34,269 bases of DNA from Kiritimatiellia bacterium (GTDB taxonomy: Bacteria; Verrucomicrobiota; Kiritimatiellia; RFP12; UBA1067), in the NCBI GenBank assembly GCA_017962315.1, contig JAGCVN010000053.1, positions 1 through 34,269 on the forward strand, in the 5' to 3' direction. The notes beneath the pieces were generated by a model. The model ran no database searches, was not told the DNA's origin, and saw only the letters and a program-made list of their open reading frames with translations. Shown here in pieces: positions 8,506 through 18,385 of the stretch (positions within the stretch are counted from its first letter, which is position 1; every line of letters starts with the position of its first letter). The position numbers and the translations under genes are program-made.

Positions 8506-9469
8506 CGTTGCGGCCCAGTTTTTGCGTACGCTGCCTGTTTTGGCGTACTGTTTTTTCGTAGCCGCTCGTGCCGGCGCGGAACGTGACGGACAGGGAGCGG
8601 CGGGAACGTTGCTGTCCCGTCCGTCCGAGGGTATCGCCGCCCCGTTCCTCTGGCGGCTGACCACGCCCGGATGCGCGGAAAGCTGGGTTTTCGGCAGTAT
8701 CCACATTCCCTCCCGCGCCCTACGGAAACTTCCCGACTCGGTGGTGCGCGCGTCCAGGGAAAGCGACGCGGTCATCTGCGAAATCCCGTTTGACGCCGCA
8801 ACGATTGGAAAAATCGCACGGGAATCGATGCGTGCCTCCGAACCTCTGGACAAACGATTGCCGCCCGACCTTTATTCCCGATGCGAACGATTCATGCGGA
8901 ACATTTCCCCCGGATTCCCCCTTTCCTCGCTCGACCGGATGGAATTGTGGGCGTTTTCGTTTTCCATCTTCCTGTTCGAACAGCAGATCGGCAATATCGG
9001 CATCGATCCGCTGGATCAAGTCTTCTACAAACAGGCGGTTGCTAACGGCAAACAAACCGGAGGACTCGAAACCGCCAAAGAGCAGCTTGCCGCCATGCGG
9101 TCGTTCACAAACGGGGAGTTCATCGAAATACTGCGCCTCTCGCTGGACGACGTGGATGCGTTGCGAAAAAAAGGCGAAAAACCGTTCGACCGTCTCCTTG
9201 CCGCCTACTGCACGGGCAGCGAAAAAAAACTGACCGAAGAGGTCGAACGAGCCGAAGCGGACTATCCCTCGACCCTTCGCGGCCGGTTTGAAAAAATCTT
9301 GCTGGACGACCGCAATCTCCGCATGGCGGAACGAATCCGAAAACGCATCCTCGCGCAGCCGGACACCCGGTATTTCTTTGTCATCGGCGCGTTGCACTGC
9401 ATAGGCAGGGGAAGCGTGATCGAACGCCTCTCCGGCGAGGGAACATCCGTCCAGCGCATCGACCGGTAA
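8480..9469 (+). CDS. TraB/GumN family protein, exported
   Basis: A 329-aa protein with a signal peptide (hydrophobic LPVLAYCFFVAARAGA, about 18-35) and the TraB/GumN (TIKI-like) domain. The family's paired motifs are visible: FLWRLTTPG...VFGSIHI near residues 58-76 (GxxH), VICEIPF, and GALHCIGRGSVIERL near the C-terminus (second GxxH). Relatives are thought to be metal-dependent membrane-associated hydrolases or proteases; the role of bacterial members is poorly defined. The GTG start at 8480 has GGAGG 6 nt upstream, inside the end of yicC. Part of the kinase-to-maf operon. Confidence 0.85.
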   Translation: MNKFKTSSSVAAQFLRTLPVLAYCFFVAARAGAERDGQGAAGTLLSRPSEGIAAPFLWRLTTPGCAESWVFGSIHIPSRALRKLPDSVVRASRESDAVICEIPFDAATIGKIARESMRASEPLDKRLPPDLYSRCERFMRNISPGFPLSSLDRMELWAFSFSIFLFEQQIGNIGIDPLDQVFYKQAVANGKQTGGLETAKEQLAAMRSFTNGEFIEILRLSLDDVDALRKKGEKPFDRLLAAYCTGSEKKLTEEVERAEADYPSTLRGRFEKILLDDRNLRMAERIRKRILAQPDTRYFFVIGALHCIGRGSVIERLSGEGTSVQRIDR

Positions 9470-9483
9470 ATCGGAGCCTACCC

Positions 9484-11124
9484 ATGAAAAAAAGCCTCTT
9501 CGCCCTTTTCCTGCTTGCCTCCGCCGTCCGTGCGGATCCGCTTTTCGTCTCCATCCTGGAGATAGACAGTTACGAATCTGCGAGGCAAAGCGTCACCAGT
9601 TTCGAGCGCAAAACGGGCTTGTCCTCGTACAGCGGGAACATGGACGCATTTTTCGCCAAAAACATTCCCCTACCCGTCAACCACTGGTTAATGCTCAACA
9701 AGCCGATCCGGTTCGTCACGGCGCTAGACACCGGAAAGCCGTTGTCCGACAACAACCCGTCCGTCCTAGCAATCGTGCCGATGATCGACCGCGGCGAACG
9801 CCTGCTGGAGGCCGCCTCTGCGTTTTACAAAACCCGTGTCGAACGCGGCCCGGACGCCTACACGCTCCGTGAGCCCGCCACCACCAACCGCGCCCCCGAA
9901 GTCCACCTGTCGCTCGACGGCACGCTCGCCTTAATGACCCGTTCGCGGGAAACGCTAGACTGGGGCTGGAAGGTGCGAGACCGTTTTATCAAGGCCCCGC
10001 TCGACATGCTTCCCGGCACCTTCCGCTTCCTCGTCAACGCGCAACGGTTCGCCGGCCTTCTTCCCCTGTTTTCGCCCGAAATCGCGAGATACGACATCTG
10101 CACGGAGATCTTGAAGAATTTCCCGACCGCGCTCGTCACCCTTGACGTACGTTCGCAAGGCATCGGCCTCGCCGTCCGGGGAATTCCGGTGGACACCTCC
10201 AAACTGGCGGCGAACGCGCGCCTCTGGCTTGCCCCGCCCTCCAAGCTGCTCGCACGGATTCCCCACACCCCCCTCTTCGCGTGCGCCTCCAACAGCCAGC
10301 CGCCGTCCTTCACCAAAAATTACATCCCCGAACCCTACGCCGGACTTTTCGAGCCGTTGCTCCCCCTTCTCCCCGAATCGGTGTTAAAGGGTCCCGCCAT
10401 GTCTGTCCTGACGGAAACAAGCGACGGCAAAGGACTATGCTTCCTCTCCTGCGCGAATGTCGCAGAGGGCACGGATCTCGCCGAGACCGCGGCGAAACTT
10501 CCCCGTGCGGACGGTGCGCTCAAATGGACGGCCCTGCCCTCCCGGCAGGCACTGGACACGACCGTGTACCGATTCAAGGCGGAACTCGCGAAACAGAACA
10601 AACCGCAGGAGAATTCGCCTACCGATGCCCTGCTCCAGATGGTGCTCAAACTCTTCCTCCAGAAAACCGTGATGGAGACGTTCGTGAAAGACGGGGAATT
10701 GATCGTGATGCTCGGTCCGGACCGGCCGCTCGCGGAGGAAGGATGGGAGAAGATCCTGCATCCGTTGCCAAGCGTCCAGACGCTCGATAAGGAGCTTTCT
10801 TTCGATTCCTGGTTCGACTCCGGTATACTCGTCCAAGGGACCCGGCTGCATCCCTCCGCGTTTCTATTGAAATCGTTCTCCATCATCCCCGGTATCCGCC
10901 GCGAACAGCTGCTCTCCCTCCCTCCCCCGGGAGAGCCAGGCCTCTTCGGTGTCGCCAAGGCGGAGGACGGAACCATCACCATCGGCTTGCGGCTCCCGAC
11001 CTCTGAGGTTGCCTCTCTCCGCAAGTTCGACGACGAGGCCCGGCCGATGCTACAGGAAATCTTCTTCCAGCTCCTCGCCCAGCAGATGGAGGCACGGGAG
11101 AAGAAGGACGGAACCGCGAAATGA
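9484..11124 (+). CDS. Large secreted protein of unknown function
   Basis: A 546-aa protein with a clear signal peptide (MKKSLFALFLLASAVRA) and no transmembrane segment afterwards, so probably periplasmic or surface exposed. No family is recognised with certainty. The layout is of large alternating beta/alpha units: an early LFVSILEIDSYESAR segment, VHLSLDGTLALMTRS (about 140-155), and a second half containing GPAMSVLTETSDGKG and GLFGVAKAEDG, which could mean two related halves. This is reminiscent of DUF3352-type surface proteins, but the link is weak. It sits 14 bp after the TraB-like gene, and its stop overlaps the maf start (ATGA), so it is co-expressed with both. Confidence 0.75.
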   Translation: MKKSLFALFLLASAVRADPLFVSILEIDSYESARQSVTSFERKTGLSSYSGNMDAFFAKNIPLPVNHWLMLNKPIRFVTALDTGKPLSDNNPSVLAIVPMIDRGERLLEAASAFYKTRVERGPDAYTLREPATTNRAPEVHLSLDGTLALMTRSRETLDWGWKVRDRFIKAPLDMLPGTFRFLVNAQRFAGLLPLFSPEIARYDICTEILKNFPTALVTLDVRSQGIGLAVRGIPVDTSKLAANARLWLAPPSKLLARIPHTPLFACASNSQPPSFTKNYIPEPYAGLFEPLLPLLPESVLKGPAMSVLTETSDGKGLCFLSCANVAEGTDLAETAAKLPRADGALKWTALPSRQALDTTVYRFKAELAKQNKPQENSPTDALLQMVLKLFLQKTVMETFVKDGELIVMLGPDRPLAEEGWEKILHPLPSVQTLDKELSFDSWFDSGILVQGTRLHPSAFLLKSFSIIPGIRREQLLSLPPPGEPGLFGVAKAEDGTITIGLRLPTSEVASLRKFDDEARPMLQEIFFQLLAQQMEAREKKDGTAK

Positions 11125-11669
11125 TTTACCTCGCGTCCGCTTCCCCGCAACGCAGCCAGATCCTGCGCGAACTCGACCTGACGTTCACCGTCCTGCCGGT
11201 TGAGGTCGAAGAGGTCGCGCTTGTGACACCCGAAGCGACCGTCTGCGAGAACGCGCGCCGGAAGGCGGAACGCGCCCTCCCGCAATGTCCGACGGACGCC
11301 GTCGCACTCGGCGCGGACACGGTCGTCGAAATCGACGGCAAAATTCTCGGAAAACCTGGATCCACGGAAGAGGCTCGCCGCTTCCTCTCCCTGCTAAGCG
11401 GGCGGGTTGTGAAGGCCTGGTCGGGGATTTCGCTCTGCCGTCTCCGCGACGGAAAGACCGTTTCGCAAACCGCGTGCGAATCCGCCTCCGCTAAAATAAA
11501 GGCGTTGACCGACGGTGAAATCGACTGGTACGTCGCGACGGGCGAACCGATGACGCGGGCGGGGGCGTTCGGAATCAGCCGGATCGGCGAGATCTTCGTG
11601 GAACGGATCGAGGGCTCCTACTCCTGTTTCGCCGGACTCCCCAAACGTCTGCTGCTCTCGATGCTGTGA
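11121..11669 (+). CDS. maf: Maf-family nucleoside triphosphate pyrophosphatase
   Basis: A 182-aa housekeeping pyrophosphatase of the Maf/YhdE/YceF family, which hydrolyses non-canonical or modified nucleoside triphosphates (dTTP, UTP, m7GTP depending on subgroup). Conserved segments are LASASPQRSQIL at the N-terminus (usually SPRR, here SPQR), LGADTVVEIDGKILGKP (about 62-78), GEPMTRAGAFGI and RIEGSYSCFAGLP near the end. The usual D/E-K-A-G motif is TRAG here, so subgroup and substrate are uncertain. Last gene of the operon; no strong terminator is seen after it. Confidence 0.93.
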   Translation: MIYLASASPQRSQILRELDLTFTVLPVEVEEVALVTPEATVCENARRKAERALPQCPTDAVALGADTVVEIDGKILGKPGSTEEARRFLSLLSGRVVKAWSGISLCRLRDGKTVSQTACESASAKIKALTDGEIDWYVATGEPMTRAGAFGISRIGEIFVERIEGSYSCFAGLPKRLLLSML

Positions 11670-11876
11670 CCGCTTTGCGCCACGTTTGTCCCCCTACGCC
11701 ACGGAAGGCAGGGAATCAATTTTTTCTCATCGACAAGAATTTCAATATGTAGTACACGTAGCCGAATGAAAAAACAAATTACACATTCCTCCATGCTCAC
11801 TGGATACGGCTTTGGGGGATATTCGTTTTAGGCTTCTCCTCCCTCGTCTTCGCGGAGACGGCGCAAAGGTGAAGGG
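11670..11876. other. Gap after maf with a possible signal-peptide remnant
   Basis: No intact gene. From 11801 a reading frame gives WIRLWGIFVLGFSSLVFAE and ends at TGA 11870-11872. This looks like a Sec signal peptide cut off soon after its cleavage site and lacking a start in its own frame; an ATG with AAAAAA at 11766 lies in another frame. Together with the next locus it suggests decayed secreted-protein genes. Confidence 0.4.
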
Positions 11877-12822
11877 ATGGAGGTTCTGATAAAAACGGGT
11901 TATGCGATAGTATGTGTGCTGATTCTGGCGTCCGCCGCCTTCGCGAAGCGTCCCATGTGCGTAGAGACGCGATCGGCGGTCGAGGTGCTGGGGACCACGA
12001 ACGTGCCGCCGGTCGAAACCGGGCTTGTTTTCATCGGGGGGAAGGTATATTCCGCCGCCTTACGTCGTTAGCCGCGTTGGAAACGAGCTTTACATAAACG
12101 GAATCTACGCGGAGAACCTTCTGCAATGGCCTTCCCCGAAGCAACCGATCTTCGGCGTCGTGACGAATCTCCCTCCAATCCCCGAATCTCTTCTCTGGAC
12201 GCGGAATACAAAACTTTACGGCGCGTGAGTCAACCCCGACTAAAAAAAAGAAAAACTCGGGGAAAAAGACCGCATTTTCTGGACGTATCTAACCGACTGT
12301 GTCGACTATTTCATCTATACGGGAAGCACGAACAGGCGGGTCGATGTCGCGCAGGCGTTGAAGCGGCTTCCATGTATCGACGATTCATATCCAGCCCCGC
12401 ATTATTCAAGGTCAATCGTGATTGTCTGGTCGGGATCGATTACGGACCCATCGACATTCAATGTATTTCCTGAAGTATTTCACCGAGGTCGTAATAAGTA
12501 TTACAATGATGATGCAACAATGATAAATAGAGTGAATCGCAGAATGCGGTTTATCGGCGAATATTTTATACAAAACCGGTATTGCTTCTTCCCGACCGAA
12601 TCCGATCCCCACCCCCGCCAGACGGGAAGGGATGCCCGTCCGATGTTCGCGGTCGCGCTCCCGCTGATCGACAAAGGGGCGTCTGCGGAGGAGATCTCGG
12701 AGGCGGTGGAGCGGAAGACGGGGGCGCCGTTCCCCGTCGAATTCTGCCGCGCCCTCCTCCGCCACCGCGACGCTCTGACGCCGAATTTCCGCGAACGGAT
12801 GGGGACGCGGAAGGAAAAATGA
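11877..12822 (+). pseudogene. Decayed secreted-protein gene (one frameshift, two in-frame stops)
   Basis: Joined, the frames encode about 315 aa. A signal peptide (IVCVLILASAAFA) leads to TNVPPVETGLVFIGG. There the frame breaks at a six-G run (12036-12041); dropping one G restores GGRYIPPPYVVSRVGNELYI. The second frame then meets TGA at 12226-12228 and TAA at 12241-12243, and afterwards stays open in the same phase through KDRIFWTYLTDCVDYFIYTG to RERMGTRKEK and a TGA at 12820. The surrounding residues suggest that TGA replaced a Trp codon and TAA a Tyr codon. No family is assigned. Three lesions make decay more likely than sequencing error. Confidence 0.65.
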
Positions 12823-12825
12823 CGG

Positions 12826-13068
12826 ATGCGGCCACTTTTCTTCCTGTTCCCCCTTCTCATCCTTTTCCTTTCCTCCCATGCCGAAACAGGAGGCGGATAT
12901 GGACAACTGGAAAGAATTCCGGAAACACAGGATCTGCGGAGGCAACTCGGTATTGGCGGTACGGTATTTGAAAAAACTCCCTTATCCGTTGGACTTACCC
13001 AGCAGACGGAACAGTTTTGTCGCTCCCGGCATTCGAGCCCGGTGCCTCTACGGGAGGGACAAGCGTAA
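12826..13068 (+). CDS. Short secreted ORF, probably a truncated remnant
   Basis: An 80-aa frame beginning with a strong signal peptide (MRPLFFLFPLLILFLSSHAE) only 3 bp after the end of the preceding pseudogene, as in an operon. The rest (ETGGGYGQLERIPETQ onward) is not recognised. Near 13005 another frame gives DGTVLSLPAFEPGASTGG and then a stop, so the original gene may have been longer and frameshifted. May be non-functional. It converges on the end of carB. Confidence 0.4.
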   Translation: MRPLFFLFPLLILFLSSHAETGGGYGQLERIPETQDLRRQLGIGGTVFEKTPLSVGLTQQTEQFCRSRHSSPVPLREGQA

Positions 13069-13112
13069 TTGAGCCGTGCCCGTAATTCGAGTTTACAGTT
13101 TCGTCGCCCCCG

Positions 13113-16319
<3,207 letters not shown>

Positions 16320-16393
16320 GAAAATCACCTTCTCTTTCTACGCAACCCCCGCCACGGGACAACCCGAGGGGAAGCTCACGCAATCGGGACTCT

Positions 16394-16422
16394 AGTTTAG
16401 CAAGAATTCCCCTCCCCGTCAA
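16394..16422 (-). promoter_or_regulatory. Predicted carB promoter
   Basis: Minus-strand -35 TTGACG (16422-16417), 17-bp spacer, -10 TAAACT (16399-16394) with an extended TGC before it. Lies about 75 bp from the carB start. Confidence 0.65.
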
Positions 16423-16451
16423 TCCTGCGGTGCGAATAAAATCAGGCAACG

Positions 16452-16486
16452 AAAAACGGCGAGTAAAAGCAAAACTTTTACCCGCC
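16452..16486 (-). terminator. Rho-independent terminator upstream of carB
   Basis: On the minus strand: stem GGCG-G-GTAAAAG/CTTTTAC-T-CGCC (16486-16458, one mismatch, loop TTTTG) followed by GTTTTT (16457-16452). No known gene ends just before it. It closes the predicted short transcript from 16589. Confidence 0.65.
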
Positions 16487-16589
16487 GCCAGGGAGGACAT
16501 ATATTATTCAGCAGCGGCGTTCGCACGCACACGGTCTTTGGGGGAATTCCGTTTCGCTGCCGATTCAAGGACTGGGTGTCGCTTGAACG
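16452..16589 (-). ncRNA. Possible small RNA of about 138 nt between the CsgG-like gene and carB
   Basis: A minus-strand promoter (-35 TTGACG at 16625-16620, 18-bp spacer, -10 TAGTAT at 16601-16596) and an intrinsic terminator (16486-16452) delimit a short unit. The 335-bp gap between the flanking genes has no other explanation. A frame ending AKRNSPKDRVRANAAAE with stop at 16504 lies inside, but it has no ATG or ribosome-binding site within the predicted transcript; a GTG near 16610 overlaps the promoter. No known RNA family is recognised. It could equally be a small-protein mRNA or carB leader material. Confidence 0.4.
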
Positions 16590-16595
16590 GGGCGC

Positions 16596-16625
16596 ATACT
16601 ACTATATGCACCCCGCTCCCGTCAA
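16596..16625 (-). promoter_or_regulatory. Predicted promoter of the short transcript
   Basis: Minus strand TTGACG (16625-16620), 18-bp spacer, TAGTAT (16601-16596). The -35 and the two following G residues are identical to those of the carB promoter. Confidence 0.5.
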
Positions 16626-16654
16626 CAAAAAAATGAAACTTTTTTAGCACCCGG

Positions 16655-17575
16655 TTAACGGGCGGGATGAACCGACATCCCTTTTTCAAATCCGCTCCCG
16701 GAAACGGGTTCGCAGGTCGCGATTTTCTCTTTGACGGTGGTGACGCGAATCTGCCCCGCCTTCTTCATCTCCTCGTCCAGCACTTCCCCGGTGTCGGGAT
16801 CCGTCAAGACCTCCACCGAACCGACATCGAAAACCTGTCCGACCGCGACGCCTTCGCGCGTGCCGCGGTTGATGATGATCTTGTCCGGCTTGGCGAGGAT
16901 CACGGTTCCCTGCCAGGGAATCGAGCCAAGCTGGGCGATAAGGTATTCGACCGTCTGGTTCACCGCGTCCGCCGTCGCCTTGCCCACGTTGTCCTTCTTG
17001 AACCCGGCAAGGTCGCCGGTCAACCCGCCGAGCGCGTTTCCGACGTATCCGAGACTCAATCCGGTACGCCCGGCTTTCCCGATGATGCTCTTGGAACCCT
17101 TGACCTGACCGGTCTGGGAATCGACCAGGTAAATCGTTACGTTGATCTCCGCCGAATCCGTGCCGCCGCCGAGACGAATACCCCGGAAACCGAGTCCTCC
17201 GCCACCACCGGTGGTGGATTGCTGGACGTGCGTAATCGCCCCTTTCACGAGCAACTGAGCGGGGGTCATGTTACCTTTCTTCGGCGCCTTCTTGCCGCCG
17301 GCCATACGTCCGCTGTCGACCAGATCCTGTTCGCGCATCGCCTCGTTGCGCATATCCGCTTCCCCGAGGACGATGAACCGCCCCGTCTGCTGGAGCGAAT
17401 CGGTCAGAATCTCACCCCACGCATGCCCGAGATCCCACTGCCCAGTCCAGTTCGCCTTGTTCTCAAACTTCGAAACGGTAATCGAATACCGAAGATTCCC
17501 TTGACCGAACGCCGGCGACAAAGCGGCGCAGAGCAGGGAAAAGGACACACAAACCAACATACGACTCGTCTTCAT
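16655..17575 (-). CDS. Secreted CsgG-domain protein
   Basis: A 306-aa protein with a signal peptide (MKTSRMLVCVSFSLLCAALSPAFG) and a CsgG/HfaB-type domain. It shows SITVSKFENKANWTGQWDLG, GEILTDSLQQTGRFIVLGEAD (about 55-75), LLVKGAITHVQQST, and INVTIYLVDSQTGQVKGSKS, which are the typical order and spacing of CsgG relatives. CsgG itself is a nonameric outer-membrane pore for curli export. No lipobox is evident here (cleavage after AFG looks likelier), and no curli genes are near, so it is probably one of the general CsgG-like envelope proteins. A C-terminal segment (IINRGTREGVAVGQVFDVG) resembles the FlgT-type C-terminal module. The start at 17575 has GGAGG 5 nt upstream. Confidence 0.8.
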   Translation of the reverse strand: MKTSRMLVCVSFSLLCAALSPAFGQGNLRYSITVSKFENKANWTGQWDLGHAWGEILTDSLQQTGRFIVLGEADMRNEAMREQDLVDSGRMAGGKKAPKKGNMTPAQLLVKGAITHVQQSTTGGGGGLGFRGIRLGGGTDSAEINVTIYLVDSQTGQVKGSKSIIGKAGRTGLSLGYVGNALGGLTGDLAGFKKDNVGKATADAVNQTVEYLIAQLGSIPWQGTVILAKPDKIIINRGTREGVAVGQVFDVGSVEVLTDPDTGEVLDEEMKKAGQIRVTTVKEKIATCEPVSGSGFEKGMSVHPAR

Positions 17576-17634
17576 GGATTCCTCCTTTTGAACAAACAGG
17601 CGGCAACCAATCCGCCTATCCAATGAACGGGGGG

Positions 17635-17663
17635 AGTATAACGTCTTTTCCCACGGCTTGCAA
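17635..17663 (-). promoter_or_regulatory. Predicted promoter of the CsgG-like gene
   Basis: Minus strand -35 TTGCAA (17663-17658), 17-bp spacer, -10 TATACT (17640-17635); 60 bp from the start codon. One of the best promoter matches in the window. Confidence 0.65.
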
Positions 17664-18041
17664 GCCCCGAAGTTTTCGGCTCTTCAACATTTTTCGTGAC
17701 AAGCGCGTTGTGTGCAATTCTTTGGCTCTTCGTAGTTTTTAGTGGAACGGGAATCATCCTTGTTCAAAAATCATCCTTGTCCACCCATACCAATGAAAGC
17801 CAACAAACGGATTTGCTCACGCCTGACGGCGTTCGCGAGGAGGAAGTGAGCCGCGTTAACGGCGAACAAATCCGTGTGTTAGTGTACCGGACGGAATTAA
17901 CGGGTGTATTATGAATTTGGTTGCCCGCGCAAATCCGATCGTTCTACCGCATCTCTGCGTTTCAACAATACCCCTTCGGCGGACGTGAAAAATTTTAACG
18001 CAAAGCGGTCCGACCACGCGGTGCGCGGGAGTATTCATGTG
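17664..18041. other. Non-coding gap with two ISL3-like end motifs
   Basis: No supported gene; a 72-aa frame at 17696-17914 has no family features. Two 28-bp segments in the same orientation, 17678-17705 and 17724-17751, share GGCTCTTC, then TTTTT and GTG. They resemble the start of ISL3-family terminal inverted repeats. No transposase is present, so at most these are solo remnants. Confidence 0.35.
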
Positions 18042-18376
18042 GATAAATGGCATTTCATAGGCAAGCCCCCCGCCCGCGCTGCGCGCTGGAATGTAGATCC
18101 ATGCCGAAAGGCATCCATGAAGGTGCGCCCCCCGCCCGCGCTGCGTGCGGGAATGTAGATGGGGGTAAGTTTCTGAAAACAACTTGAACAACGTTTGCTT
18201 CTTCCGCACACAACCATGCGCGGTTATGAAAACGCCGCGCCATGCGCGGCGAAAGAAGGATGTTGTCTCTACAAGTTGTTTCGGTTGTCGCCAATCGAAC
18301 TTATAGGCAAGACGCAGAGGACGGGGGAAAGTGGATGCGGTTGGCGACGGGGAAGCGGGGAACGCCGCCCCTTTCA
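18042..18376 (+). repeat. Dispersed structured repeat, copy 2
   Basis: Second copy of the element at 1-274. The 34-bp GC-rich block occurs twice (18065-18098 and 18127-18160), separated by a perfect GAAA-loop hairpin (18101-18114). The 8-bp stem is present at 18233-18240/18244-18251 (CGCCGCGC/GCGCGGCG, loop CAT); compared with copy 1 its inner pair changed from T-A to C-G, keeping pairing. It ends about 10 bp from the stop of the hemA fusion gene, so in that gene's direction it would be transcribed as 3' UTR. Both copies have the same orientation relative to the upstream minus-strand gene. Confidence 0.8.
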
Positions 18377-18385
18377 GACAGCGTT

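Noticed and set aside
12226-12243. Selenocysteine or stop-codon readthrough at the TGA in the secreted-protein locus
   Set aside because: A second stop (TAA) follows 15 nt later and a frameshift lies upstream, so decay is simpler.
17696-17914. 72-aa plus-strand ORF in the gap before the repeat
   Set aside because: No ribosome-binding site or recognisable motif; it overlaps the GGCTCTTC segment and has no neighbours to support it.
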